Shown piece after piece: positions 46,902 to 60,754 of a stretch of 64,000 bases of DNA. Under the pieces are notes generated by a model that saw only the letters and a program-made list of their open reading frames with translations, searched no databases and was not told the DNA's origin. Source of the stretch: Epiperipatus broadwayi (lineage: Eukaryota; Onychophora; Udeonychophora; Euonychophora; Peripatidae); contig JAQFVV010006340.1 of the NCBI GenBank assembly GCA_028023455.1, forward strand, positions 3,069,711-3,133,710. Reading direction: 5' to 3'. Positions within the stretch are counted from its first letter, which is position 1, and each line of letters begins with the position of its first letter. The translations under genes and the position numbers were made by a program.

Positions 46902-49305
46902 CCATCTTGCACACACATATAAAAGGCATATAATTCATTCATTCAGGTTAAGATTACATGTATACCAACAAAATTATTATTGCATAATTGTGACAACTTT
47001 TTATTTAAAAACTAATTAAAATTCCCACACATATATTTAGATTTATACTACTTTCATTCATAAATACTTTTCATAAATATAAAAAGACTATTATATCTCT
47101 GGGTACAATCATTTATATAATTTTAAATAACTATTTGAAAAATTCTTGAATAATACAATTAACCCTTAAATAAACAATTCTATCTGTATATTTTCTCTAT
47201 TCCACCTTGTGAACAATATTTGTACAAACATATTTATAATATAATAATTGATAGTATTTATAATATAATACATAAACTATGGTTATAATAATTCTAACAT
47301 AAAAATATATTTACATGAAAACTATAATAGCCTTTTTAAGAGATAAAAAGTTCATTTCCCCATTATAAGCAAAACTATCTATTTTCAGTTCTTTTGTTCT
47401 TTCTTGAAATAATATAGGAAGGCATACACTGTTCTTCATTAAGATATAATTTAAAATAAAATTTCTTGAAAAAATGTTCAAAATTAACAGCTTCACAATA
47501 ATCATGAGAATTGACAGCAGATAATTCTAGTAGCAAACAGTTTATTTCAAAACACATTTTTAATAATAATCAGAATTAAAAGAGTAATAACTGAAGGATA
47601 ACTTTATTATAAATTGCTCTTTATAAGGTTTTATTATTATAATAAATTGACTCTTTAATTGACATTAATTACAAGGCTGCAAATTTAAATCATATTTATT
47701 CGTTTTCTAAGTATAAATTAATATATTTGAATCAATCAGCAATTTATAAAAATATTCCAATAAGTAAATGAATAAGTAAATTTGAGATCAATTATGACAG
47801 TTAAAGAGTTGAGTTTCCTAAAATTGGTCATTAATTTTATAAGACAATTCTAAATAATTGTCACTGGTTTCTTTTTTTTATATAGACTTAATACTTGTAT
47901 AAAAGTTCATAATTCTATAATTTTTGCTTTATAGCAGTAGTTTGACTATGTTTAGTAACGATAATTTGTATTATTAACTAATTAAAAGTTTGTTAAAATT
48001 TGCCAAAGGTAGTCTTATAGCAAAAGTTCAAAATTTAGCTGATATTATATGAAAATAAAACATCCTTTTCCTTATGTGAATTCTTTTTTTTTTTTTTTGG
48101 TTTCTTTTGAAACACATTAAATTTTTTTATCATTATTTTAAACTTATTGTTTGATGAATCAGTTGGGCATATATGTTTTCAGGAAAAATACTGCAATGAA
48201 TGACTTGTATATCTTTTATTGAGGCATATTAACAATGAAGTATAAAACTTAAATTTTTTTTGTTGACTTTTTATAAAAAATAAGTAATTAACTAAAACCA
48301 GATATTTCAAACTAAAATAAAGTTAAAATTTTAATAATAATCATTATAATAATAAAATTAAGATTAAAATTCTCTGTTTATATTAGGGTGTGTGTTTTAT
48401 ACACCCATGCACGTCAGGAATTTTACTGCATTTCTAGTATTTTAAACCAATTTTCTCCCAATATTGATTATAATATTTAAATTATTATCAAACTTTAGTT
48501 TGTTAATTTATCTGACTTTCAACTATATAAATCCAGATGATTAGGTCACATGATCATCTAGATGGAAAAATAACTTTTTAATTATAGCATAATTATTAAA
48601 ATAAATGATTTATATAATACTAATAAATTAATCTATTTATATTCAGATTAAACATTCTTTTGATTCAAATACCTCTTTTTCATTCTTTCCCTTGTATTAT
48701 TTAAAAGCTATTTTTAATAATGAAAAACTAATTGAATCTCCCATTATTAAAATATATTTAGTTTTAGTAAATCATTTCCAGCTTTAAATATTTCATCTGC
48801 AAAATATTAAAGATTCACTCACACACACATGCACATTAAATATAAACATTTTAATGCAACGAAAATAAATAAGTTATTAACTAATATTTAAAACTAATTT
48901 AAAATTAATACTAATCTTAACCAATTATACTAATTATCTTTGAACTTGATTTTAAATACCATCATATAAATTGGTATTTAATAAATCATAACTATTACTT
49001 TAAAACTATTTACTTTAAAAAATTAACAACTCAAAATCGTAACAAAATCAACTACTCATTTCTGATACCATACACTAACTATATATATTTGAAACACTTT
49101 AAACTCTAGATTAATTCTTCTTTAGTAACAAAATATTAATTTTATTGTTTCAAGTAAATATTAAACATTCTAAAATAACTTTTTAACTAACTGCTAGCTG
49201 AATTACTTTAACTCATACTATTTGAAACATATAATGTAATATTTTTATTATAGTAGTACAGATAAAAAAATTACTTATTATAATCTTATCTAAGTTTGAA
49301 TGCTT
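46902..49305. other. AT-rich stretch, no recognised gene
   Basis: Two overlapping minus frames near 47311-47557 have no recognisable domain. Nothing else is supported. Confidence 0.5.
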
Positions 49306-49307
49306 TA

Positions 49308-49345
<38 letters not shown>

Positions 49346-49346
49346 A
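49306..49346. repeat. Compound (TA)n(TG)n microsatellite
   Basis: About 24 bp of TA followed by about 15 bp of TG. Confidence 0.93.
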
Positions 49347-49563
49347 TTCCACAAGGTTAAAAATATGGTTACAATATATATCATTAAAAGCCAGTCAACC
49401 CATAGACAGTCCCAATATCAATAGCAATCAACAATTTCAATTGTCAAGACAACTTCCTTTTACAATAATGGTCCAATATATTTATATATACACTAAACTC
49501 TAATTATAATTTTCAAATTGCACTAAAAGTATTACTTAAATAATAAGTGAAACCGATTTATTG

Positions 49564-50275
49564 TTTAGTATTGATGTTTTTTCTATGTTACTAGTATTCC
49601 TGTTGAAAAAGCTTTATCTATAATAGCTCAGTATAATAATTGGTCTGATTTTATTATTCCACTAGCAAAACAGTGCTTTGAAAATACTTTTTTTTTAATC
49701 AGAATTTTCAAAAGTATAAACAAATTAAAGGACTTTCTATGGGATCTCCACTGTCACCGGTAATTGCTGACCTCTTCATGCATAATTTTGAGAGTCAAAT
49801 ATTAAATGTAGCTACTATGAAAGGCTTCTATATGGTTCAAATGCGTGAGTAATATATTTGTTATATGGCATCATGGTATTGATGCTTTGAACAATTTATT
49901 GTTTTTTAATGATTTGAATCCTAATTCTATGTTTACTATGGAAGCTGAACTTAACAAATCACTTTCTTTTTAGATGTTTTGATTGTGACAATCCCTTATC
50001 ATATAGGTTTACAAAAAATCCATCTATACAAACATATATCTTAATTTTAATTTTCATCAACTTCTTGCACAAATTTTTTCTATACCAAAAAGTCTTTTGA
50101 TGAGAGCTTGAAGTTTGTTTGATAAAAATCATTTTAGTCAAGAAATAGAACTAACAAAAAATACTCTACTTTCTAATGGTTACAATAAAAACATCATATA
50201 TAAAGTGTTATATAGTATTGATACCAAGAAGATGAAAGAGGATAAAATTGAAAAATCAACTAGTTATTGAGTGGT
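49564..50275 (+). pseudogene. Penelope-like element reverse transcriptase relic
   Basis: Frames joined by at least three shifts give the PLE RT palm: motif A region with DVFS then TSIPVEKALSIIAQYN, then KQIKGLSMGSPLSPVIADLF (49718-49777), the PLE form of motif B. Then follow SNIFVIWHHG where the catalytic YVDD should be (here CVSN, both aspartates lost), then FNDLNPNSMFTMEAELNK and LDVLI. In life this enzyme copies PLE RNA into DNA at a nicked site. No GIY-YIG domain could be read downstream, although diverged sequence continues. Dead on several counts. It belongs to the same superfamily as the GIY-YIG pieces at 24-28 kb, though I cannot show it is the same family. Confidence 0.85.
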
Positions 50276-53167
50276 TTTACTTTATATTAAAATTGTCACT
50301 GATAAAATCAGAAAGTGTTTATGTTATATATTGTGTTCTAGGGATTGATAGAACACTCCCTCAGTTTATTGAAATATTTGTCATGAGTGGATTATATTTT
50401 TCAGATTAAGTAATTAGGTGTTAGGATGATTATATTATGTGAAGTAAAGCAGTGTATTTCCTTTTTTTTAGTGATAGGACAGAATCCACACTAGCATTTA
50501 AGCCTCAGAATTAGGCTAGAGAGTCAATATGTTATTGTTATTTAGATGATTAGAGTTAAGAAAGTCTTCTTATCCCTCATGTATCCATGTGAAATGTTTT
50601 CCCATCATTTATTTATAGCCAAGTGTAAAAGTAGTTTGCTGATAAAAAGAAAATAAAGGTAGAATTGATTTCTTTCACAGAACATCTGAAGTAGAATTAG
50701 TGTTAAAGCTTGGTTGGCCATGATATTCATATTATGGATTGTATCCCAATTTCATAAGTAAACTGATTAGATATAGCTATGTTAACTATTTTATAACAGG
50801 TAACACAATTCAGATGCATGCTTAAAATGATGTTAATTTGGAAGGTATGGAAAAAAATCTATCACTGATTTGTAATTTTTAATCAATGTTTCAACTCATA
50901 TCCTACTAATTATTTTAAGTTTTATACCATCAATTCTCAAAATGTTTCATCCTCATTTTGAATAAACAAGCAAAAGGAAAAAAATGTAGCTAATTAATAG
51001 AATTATTTGTTTGATTTGTGAAGGAAAGCTTGACCTCTTACTCATAGATTTAAACCTCTATTATATTACTTTCATGTTTAACTACCCCAGTGTTGATTTA
51101 GCTAGAAGAATGTTGGAGTTAGCTAATAGCATATGTGTATTTTAATTAAAAATACCGAGAAGTTTAATTCTCTATTTTACTATTTTAGTGATAATGTTTA
51201 TAATGTTTCCTTTCGTGATCTTATCACAATTGGCTGATAACTTGTGTATAGTTGAAATAAAAATACCAAAAAGTTTAACTTCATATTTAATCATTTAGTA
51301 TAGTGCTAATAAAAGTTTCTTGTCACTGGTTTATCAGAATGGACTGATAGCTGGTATATGTTGGAATAAAATATAAGGAAGTTTATTTTGAAATTATTTA
51401 TTCTTATGTAATCTATTTAGTCAATGATGTTGGAATTATCCAAAACATGTATATGTGTAAATTAGAAATGAAAAATGTTATTTAGTTATATCTTGTAAGT
51501 AAATGTTTTATTTATTTAATAATCTTGTTCAGAGTTCTTCTTTGGCATGCATTCATGTCTATGTTTCCACACATGCACACACACTTACATATCTAATATG
51601 ATTGCACTATTCCATAAATTTAATGGTGAATACGTTCAAATCTGATGATGTCGTTTTCTTGATCCAAACACTATATAAAATGCTTGACTAATTGATGATT
51701 CTCTGGCAATTTTATTACTCGGTTATTATTTAGATGATGAATTGAAATCAAAATGCACCCTATTTCTTTCATTATGTAACAACTACTATTTTATTAGAAT
51801 AATGCTTAATTTATGTCATTACTTTTATGATGGTAATTAGTAGTTGTTGTAAAGTATAGATTTAAAATTAAGCCATACAATAAATTAATTCCTTGAAATA
51901 TTCCCTTATTAATTTAGATTAGATATTAATTTAGTTATTTATTTAAATTACTATACAATAAAACTAAGTAGTGCTTTATTTCATTTTGTATTTAATTTTA
52001 ACTCACCATACAGTAGAGTAAATTAGTACTGCATCTCTTTTATTAATTTAATTCTATCACACATTAAAGGTTGTTTGATGCATTTAGATGATGGAAGATG
52101 AGATTAAACTATAACTTGTAAATTTAAATGGTGGAAATTTACCAATTTCAATTATTTATTTATTTCAAAACTTAATAGATATTTTATTTCTATTAAATCA
52201 TAATGTTTCCTTCTATATTTAGTATGCATTTTACACCCTATAGATCTCTGTAACCCACCAGTGAGCTAAGCTATGGTATGACATCATTATAAGAGTCTCA
52301 TTAATAATTTGAAGCAAGATCAGACTAATAGTTCATTCTATTATCAATAGAATTGGTACCCGGGTATAGGTGTTGGGGGAGGGTTACAATATATATTTTA
52401 TTATTATTATTTTAATATTTAAAAAAATCAACACTTGTTATCATGAAGATTTTTAAATTAGCACTGAAAGGTTAAACAATGGAAAGAAATTACTATAGCA
52501 ACAAATTAGATAATCACCATTGAAAAGAAAGAAAGCTAAGTTTTAACTTTAATCTCTTCTACAAATTTGCTTTTCAGCATAAATACAACAAATACTGGAT
52601 TGAGATATAGAACTAGAATGTTGCGCTGAGACAATAGTATTACTGTCTAGGGGTTTTTGAACCCTTTGCCTATATTATTTCATGGTTAAGATCTAATGAA
52701 AATACACAAATTATAACCAAGCAAGCATTTGAAAGGAAGGCCATGAAATAAATAGTTATTTATTAAATACAGGATTCTATAAGTAATCACAAATTAAATA
52801 GTTAAATCAGTTTATCATTTCAATTGATTTATCATCCTTTAACCCAGATAATAATAAGGAAATGCCAGGAGTTAATTGCCCAAGCAGAAAGCACATGAAC
52901 TCACATGTTTGCCAATGTATTTTTTTTCTAAATTGTTTCAATCTGCTCTAGAATGGCCAAGACAAGATAAAAACGTCTTAAATAATCAATAAACTGTAAA
53001 TGATGAGAAGGTTTGAAGATAACAGGGTGAAAAGATAGAATGAATCCATCTATCCTTTCTACCCAAACATTTAAATATGGGAAAATCTTGAGTATTTGGA
53101 AATGAGAGCTTGAAGATATTACAGTTTACAAACATATTGCTATATAAAATAAATATCTTATTTGCAT
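50276..53167. other. AT-rich stretch after the PLE relic
   Basis: May hold further PLE sequence too decayed to read. Degenerate phrases recur at about 51115-51370 ('aaaataccgagaagtttaa', 'aaaataccaaaaagtttaac', 'ggctgata'/'ggactgatagct'). A CTGATGA word at 51642-51648 is followed by a weak GTC/GAT hairpin and CAAA; it might be a decayed hammerhead but is not claimed. Confidence 0.4.
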
Positions 53168-53169
53168 AC

Positions 53170-53265
<96 letters not shown>

Positions 53266-53274
53266 TTTATTTAA
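53168..53274. repeat. (ATT)n then (TTTA)n microsatellite
   Basis: About 82 bp of ATT repeat running into about 25 bp of TTTA repeat, followed by a short (TA)n at 53293-53310. Confidence 0.96.
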
Positions 53275-53913
53275 AAATTTGTTTTAAAATAAATATATAT
53301 ATATATATATGGATAATTTGTGATTAAATCATTCATTGTGATTTAAAATATGTTAGTTTTCATAAAGTATTTAAATTTATATTTATAGTAGTTTACATGT
53401 GATGTAGATGTGTTAGTATAGTATATCATATGAATAGATCATCATAAATGTATTTTATGTCACTGATATTAAAAATAAAGACGCCAAAGGCCATTGACAA
53501 ATAAAATTATTTTGTTTTTTATTCATAAATCTTACATACGTAAATTGCATAAATAGACTGATTATAAATCTCAATTTATAGACAAATGTGTTTTAATTTA
53601 AACACATTGCATATATAAGTATGCTAAACTTAAATATTATGCATAATTTAGACTGAGAATTAAATTAAATAATGTGTTGTTGTTTGCGTGGGAATCATTT
53701 ATGAATATATATATAGTATATTAAATTCGTGTTTACAAAGTTATCATTACTTAATATTTTTCAGCAGTTGGTTATTATTAATCTTATTATTTGATGTGTT
53801 TTAAAAGGATCAATCAGATTATAGTTATTTGGCATCGAAGTTGTAGATATATATTCCCATATACGCTATATAGGAGTCGTTTATATCTATATTTTGTTTT
53901 CTATAAAGGATAC

Positions 53914-53918
<5 letters not shown>
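53275..53918. other. AT-rich stretch, no recognised feature
   Basis: Unique AT-rich sequence between two microsatellites; no gene seen. Confidence 0.5.

Positions 53919-54004
<86 letters not shown>
53919..54004. repeat. (TA)n microsatellite
   Basis: About 86 bp of pure TA repeat; the YIYI frames on both strands are artefacts of it. Confidence 0.97.
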
Positions 54005-54006
<2 letters not shown>

Positions 54007-55495
54007 CATGGTAGGCGTTTAATGAAGCCCTGATCAATGAATTTATAAAGAAAATGTTAAACTTTGCACGCTATGATGAAAGCCTTATATCAATAATAAG
54101 TATAAATATTTCGTGCTCATGATAAAAGAGTAACATAGTTTAATGTAAATGAAGTAATTAGATATATAGATATAGCTTAGTGGGGAACTTTTTTTTTATA
54201 CTTTGTGTTACTGTTAAACGATGCAGCCTTGAGAGACACATCTATGGTATTAAATTATTACTTAAACAAATTATTATCAACTTATCATTTTTTTTATTTA
54301 TTAAAATTTTATATATGATAATGGATGAATTATTTCTATGCAAAACATAAATTCCAATTCATGCTTATTGCTCACAAGTATTTCCATTTGATTCATGTTT
54401 AACAAAATTGGAAATATGAAAGGTTAATTTATTTTGTATGCTCTTATATATATTTATTGCTGTTTGAAAATATCTAACCACAATATAAAATAAAACATAT
54501 ATCATTTGTTTTATAAGAAATGACTTGGTGCTTTTTTATTTAAATTTATTAATATATTTATTTTTTCGTTTTAGTGCAGAAGTCATTAGTTAATTTGGCA
54601 GATTTACAATCAACTAAATGATAGTATTGTGTTTTGTTAATCATTCATTTAAGCCATCATTAATTGGAATAGTAAGTCCTATAATCTTTGTTTGTAAAAT
54701 TAAGGTGGATTCAACAAAATCCCCATTGCTTCCAATTTGTATATTAGTAAATAATCAAATCATCAATCAAGTTAACCCTGACAGTAAACCATGTAATATA
54801 TCTTCTTATTGTTTTTTAGTATCCAGGTTTATTTTCCATATAGCTAGCTGAAGAAATGATTTGGGTAATAATTAAATCTTATTCATTCATGTGTAATATA
54901 TTTTCTATTGCAAGGACATAATTTATTAACAATTGTCTACTGAAATTGGTAGGTTGTTCAAATAAAAGCTTAGCATCACAACCTAGTTCATTGCATTTTA
55001 AATTCATTGATTGGGTTAGTTTATACTTGTTATGTATATACTTTAAGAAAATAAATCAAAACTTGAGATATGTTGTAATGGAAGTGAATTGTCGATTTCA
55101 ATTGGCTCACAATGAATAGGGTGATGTTATCTGTTTTCATATGTATATCCTATTCTATTATATTTACCGACCAACCATTAGGACAATTGGACATTCCATT
55201 ACAATATATATATATATATACACACACACTTGAAATATTGGAGAAGGAAACTATTCTTTGTACATGCCTGATAGAGTAGACACGCTCGCTCTCATCTTAA
55301 ATAAACTAACATTTATTGACCACATTTTATTTAAAGAGTCAACTCTAAGGATATGTGGAGCCTCTATGTTTTTAAAACATTAATTAGTTCACATCTATTT
55401 TTTTATTTCATAGCTCATGTGTGAAGAGTAGTTTCCTTTTATAGTATGTCTATTTATATAAATTACTGTATGATCCATTAGAATAAAATGGGTAT
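54005..55495. other. AT-rich stretch, no recognised gene
   Basis: The 77-codon frame at 54618-54851 lacks any domain I know. A short (TA)n followed by (CA)n lies at 55205-55228. Confidence 0.45.
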
Positions 55496-55523
55496 ATTTA
55501 TATATATATATATATAATGGATG

Positions 55524-55571
<48 letters not shown>
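55496..55571. repeat. Two (TA)n runs
   Basis: TA runs at 55496-55516 and 55528-55570 separated by 'atggatgatacata'. Confidence 0.95.
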
Positions 55572-55573
<2 letters not shown>

Positions 55574-56159
55574 CCAGTGAAGCACTCAATGAGCCCATAA
55601 ATAAAAATAACAACCTGTATCTCAGTAAGAGGGCTAAGAATAAAATGGGTTCAATTAGTCTTTAACTTTTTGACATTTATAAACTTACTCTAGTTAATGT
55701 TGGCAGAAAATTAGAGTGAATTTAATATACCCTACAGACGATAAAATGACATTAGTAATTATTAAACTAATGATCAGTTTTCCTAAATTGTTGGTAGAAT
55801 GCCATGTCAATATCATTGGACTTGAGATTAATGTACAAATTGTTATTTATTTATCGCTTGAATTATTCCTCTTAATATATATTCTAACAAATTAAAAATT
55901 CAAAAGAAAATCATATCCAACTAAATGGAAATGCATTTAAAGGTATTATTGGTTTTTGAAAGATGAACATTTTCTTAACGAAAGATGTATTATAAATTAA
56001 GTATCAGATGCATTTCTTAATTATTAATTAAATATGCAATGCATCAATGATATATATTCTAGTATAATAAATATAGATTAATAATTTCTAAGTATAGATT
56101 TAATACAATAATTTCTCAAGTATAATGTATACACGAATATACTTCATACGTATAAATTA
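55572..56159. other. AT-rich stretch, no recognised feature
   Basis: Nothing supported. Confidence 0.5.
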
Positions 56160-59040
56160 AATATAATTTTCGTGCGACCGCGTTACAAGCCAATTGTAAC
56201 TAACTAAAATCAATTCAAACAAATGAAAAGTTATTTTTTATTTTGTTAACTTTATAAAAATTTATTAAATTAACATAAAACGCATTTTGCAATCTCTCGA
56301 TCGGTCACCCCCATTGGATTTTAAATAGCATTAAAACGATTGGGAGAGCTTACAAATATTACATATATATTATTGGATAGTTTAAGCTAATTATAACTTT
56401 ATTCTAACCAATGAGAATTTTATTCAAATGATCACACATCCACGTTATGGATTGATTATACCATATTTAAATCTATATGGCATTTACACACTTGCAGATA
56501 AATTGCAAGCCAATTACAACATTTTAAGGATGGATTGATGAATATTTCATCATTCCCAGCTGACACTATTTCTGAGGCCTACTGAGATGATGATGATGAT
56601 ACAGAACATCTATAAGCTTAATTGCCAGGGCACCAAATTCAACTCTAATACAATATACAGGTTAAATCTCAATTCAATACTCTTAGTAATAATATTTCAT
56701 GAATGGGTTAATACACAATCGATTTAGAGAATACTGAGAACGCATTAAAAGTGACAATATTAATATCTTTAAGAATTCCAGGTTATTCTCAGCGCATTCC
56801 CCATTCACTATGATTAAAGCTACAATTAAATTTTATTCTAATTATAAAGATCTATATTTATCTCCACCTTCCTGATCCACTCCTCTATGAACTTCACATC
56901 CATATATCTATTACACTATTATTTATTTAACTATTAAAATTTACCTCTTTATTTTCCTTTACTAGCTCATTTCCTCTCATTATAATCTCTTCTCAGAGTT
57001 TTTCGAATAATTAGGTATGGGAATCGAATAAGCTGCGACATATTATTGGTGATAAACACTCCTCTCATGACCGCCTCCAAGGTGATCTCGGTTGTCTTTA
57101 ATGCATTTCAATATCAATTTGCACTAAAGCTCGGAATATTTTAAGCTTATTAAAATCTTTATAAACATAGCACAAAATATAGTCGCACTCTAACAAATTA
57201 TATAAAAATAAAATGCGTTTGGAGAAAGGATTTTATGCCCACCCTCTGCACTCGCTATCACAGCAATACTATCTCTATTCACGATTTATATTTCAACAAT
57301 ATTAAATTATTGGGTCATGTTAAGTATTTGAAATTAACCTTTTAAATAGTTTTATTAAATATCAGTTACGTATATGATAATTCAAATATTCATAATAATA
57401 TATCGATGTATGATTGGATTGGAAATATCTAGATAATAATAACCCACAAAAACATGGAGACACAAGCAAATTTTATTTAAAACAAATAACAAATTTTATT
57501 TGACAAACTATAATTCAATACAAAAACATATACATTATATTTACGCTTTCATTTTATCTTAAATCTAGTGAATATCAATTTCTGTTGTGTTCAATGCTTT
57601 CTCTTTTATTACTGATATATTTTAGAAAATACATAATCGATCTCTCCCCTAATTAAATTTAATAATTTTAGTTAACAAATCTAAAGTTAATATTCCCTCG
57701 TAAATTTCTTGATCTTATCCTATCCTCCTGATTAAATATTCTTTTGCCCTAATCTTTACAACAGAGATATCTTAATAATAGTAAGACTAAGTCATTGCAA
57801 ATAAATTGGCATTAAGATCAAACATCATCATAGTGCACTCTCTATGCTCATGTTCTTATGACACAATAATATTTTAACAATACTACTTTTCCAGCGAAGT
57901 TCTCAGCTGGCCCTGTAAATATTTATTAAATAAATTTATATACGCATTGCTCATGCCCAATCACTCATAAGTTTTATTTAACCCTTAACAGTTATTAACT
58001 TAATTATTTTTGGCTCGAATGCAAAATAAAATCTATAAAAACAATATTCAAATACACCAATCACACATACATTATCTGCATTCATTATGTCATTAAATTG
58101 AGTTTGCGACCTGGTATCCTATACTTATAATAATGCTCATCATGGCTATCCTCTCATACACACGTAAGGAATATCAAATACTAATATGAGGCAGGCAGTG
58201 ACCCAAATAAGAGAGAACCTTTTCATTAAGGTTGAGATATGCTACGATTTTTTTTATCGCTAGTCATATAAATACATAGGTATACCAATCACCTCTGGCC
58301 ATCAAAATAAGAAACCTTCTTACGATGTAGAGAATACTCAAGTGGGAAAACTCTTCCACTGAGTTCAAATACTTTATGAATATCGCATAAATCTTAGTGA
58401 GCTAAACTTCACTTAGTTTGTGGAGATCTTTGTCTATCCACGCACATACAGGTCAAAACATCAAATTATACAAGTAAAACTTTCATCTCTTTACTATTCT
58501 TGCGAATTAGTGTACTGGAATATGAGCCCATAAATTTTCCAAGCATAAATCAGCTTGTTTCTGGCCTTAAATCTATAATAACAATAATAATAAGCAATAA
58601 GAAATGCGCACAAAATTCTCAAAACTATTTCCATGCACTTTTATAAAATAAAATAAAAATGATGATGATGCAACTCAATAAGTCTAAGCATTTGACAATA
58701 ACTTCTGATGCTAATAACAATATCTCTTAAGTGTTTTTTTTTTATTGTTTGTAAAGCATTTTAAATAAGGCATATCAAAACGACATGATATAAATTTCAT
58801 CTACCCCCGAAATGACAATAATAGCAAAAGCATTTAAATAAACATATATAAAATCATCTGAAATCAATCTCTACCCCCAAAACAATACAATGATAATTTT
58901 AAAGTAGATGATATACATAATACACTACAAAGAAAGAAATTCTTTTTTTTTATATTAAATGTCCTACACACATTTTTTTAAATATATATTAAATGTCCTA
59001 CACACATAAAGAGCGAATAATAAAAAATTATACTTATATA
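56160..59040. other. Stretch with C-over-G strand bias, unidentified
   Basis: From about 56160 the plus strand visibly favours C over G, microsatellites are absent, and short C-rich phrases recur. That suggests a long element or transcription unit, but I found no RT, integrase, transposase or host domain on either strand. A near-exact repeat 'ttaaatgtcctacacacat' occurs twice near 58955 and 58989. Confidence 0.3.
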
Positions 59041-59171
59041 AGTCTTTTAGCAGGTGTCCTTCCAAGTCCCTGATGTCTGTTTTTTCTTTTTTTTCCTCCT
59101 TGACCAGTTTCTAAGAGCATATAAGTCCTTGTAGTAAAAGTTCTTTTGATAGTTTGGTTCCTCTGGCATTA
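59036..59171 (-). CDS. Short basic ORF, unidentified
   Basis: A minus-strand ATG near 59170 opens about 44 codons ending at TAA near 59036. It reads MPEEPNYQKNFYYKDLYALR and then a strongly basic tail, NWSRRKKRKNRHQGLGR and TPAKRLI. The acidic-to-basic layout and a GC level above the flanks are not typical of chance frames. It may be the end of a decayed element protein. No family recognised. Confidence 0.3.
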
Positions 59172-60705
59172 TATATATACGATTTGTATTTTATTGAAAG
59201 AGTTCCTCAATTTTAAATTTATGCATATTAAATCTAAATAGAATTCGTTTAACTTTTTCACAGTATAGGTCTGTTGATTTTTGATTGTCCTTTTCCATTT
59301 TGAATTCATTTTATATATTTAAATTGACTTACATATACATCAAACTTTTGATGTTTTAAATTTTACTATTTGCATATATATAAATGATATTAAACTCAAA
59401 TTTTAATTTCTGTGGTTTAAATTTTATGACCATCTGTTGTGGTTATGTCTGGAGGTTCAAGTATGTGCCCACTTAAAATTTACTCATGATACATTGTCTT
59501 TTCTTAAGACAATGTAGATTTAGCCAAATTATTCTGAAGAGACAAAAAAGTACAAATAAAAACGATTTTAAATTTTATAAGACAGTTTTCTTTAAGTCAA
59601 TGAAAGAAAACTGCAACAGATAAGAAGGTCTACCAATAACAAGCCCTTTTTTTCCTTCTCTTAACACAGCTTTAATAGAGACATCCACCTGTTTATTATC
59701 TTTATAATTAATTGACATGTTCCCCCTTCTCAATTAATTTTAACCTTGTTGCTCTTTCAAAAAACCAGGCACAAATTCCATTTTAAACAGACACAATTAA
59801 CTCTACAATTTAACAGTTATAATTGCAAATTAATTTTTGGTCTTGACTGACCAGACTGACCCTCATTGTTAATGGTCTAAATTAATGGTCCACTTAAATT
59901 CCTTGGTGAGATCTGTGTCTTTTAAGGAATGATAATTAACTGAGTAATATAACACTTGAACCCATACTAGAAGTAATCTTACTTTTTCCCTTTAATAATG
60001 AAACCAGATATATATTACAACTGTTTCAAACTCAGACTTTAAATTAAATTTGGCTGCTAATATTAACTTATTAAAAATGATTTTAATTTCTTATTTAAAA
60101 ATTGCTTTACAACATGTAAGAAATGATTATTAATTGTAAATTGTACCATTACGATCTACAATTAAATTATACACACACACATATATCGCAGGTATATACT
60201 TTTCTTTAAATTTAGATTTTTAATGCCTTAATCTTTATTTATTACAACTATTCTACCTATATATTTTTTTTATTTACTTTCATGAATTATTTATTTCTAA
60301 CCTAGCATAAAACAATGACCACTCATCATCACTATCTAATATAGTTTTCAACAGTCACACATCTCTCTATCAACAAATGTGTACATCTTGCTTTTTCTAA
60401 TATTTTCTTAATATCAATTTAATCCATAAATTAAAATAAAATAATCTTCTGGTTATAAACACATTAACAATAAATTTTTAGATTGGTTACTAGTCAAACA
60501 TATGCAATCCCTTTAAATATGGGTTTAAACATAGTCTTTACTAAAATCTTTTCTTATTACAGAAAAAAAATACATATATTATGAGGAAAATTTGGATGGA
60601 ACCTTCTCTTTCATATGTAACCTAAAAAAATGGAGCCTTGGACAAATCCAAGGGCTACAATATATATATCCCTGTAGATCACTCCAGTATATATACATAT
60701 TCCTC

Positions 60706-60706
<1 letters not shown>
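59172..60706. other. Unassigned stretch with two adjacent hairpins
   Basis: Perfect hairpins lie at 59491-59515 (ACATTGTCTT, 5-base loop, AAGACAATGT) and 59583-59613 (CAGTTTTCTTT, 9-base loop, AAAGAAAACTG). C+T-rich phrases to about 59900 suggest an antisense view of an unrecognised element. The rest is AT-rich. Confidence 0.35.

Positions 60707-60751
<45 letters not shown>
60707..60751. repeat. (TA)n microsatellite
   Basis: About 44 bp of TA repeat. Confidence 0.95.

Positions 60752-60754
<3 letters not shown>

Noticed and set aside
46671-46942. Long poly-I, poly-L, poly-N and poly-Y open frames on both strands
   Set aside because: They are translations of the (TAA)n microsatellite in different frames; the same holds at 28121-28348.
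51642-51690. CTGATGA with weak GTC/GAT hairpin downstream of the PLE RT
   Set aside because: Lacks the GAAA box (CAAA) and stem I; at best a decayed PLE ribozyme.
54618-54851. 77-codon plus-strand frame tested as PLE or host exon
   Set aside because: No PLE motif on either strand and no convincing splice sites.
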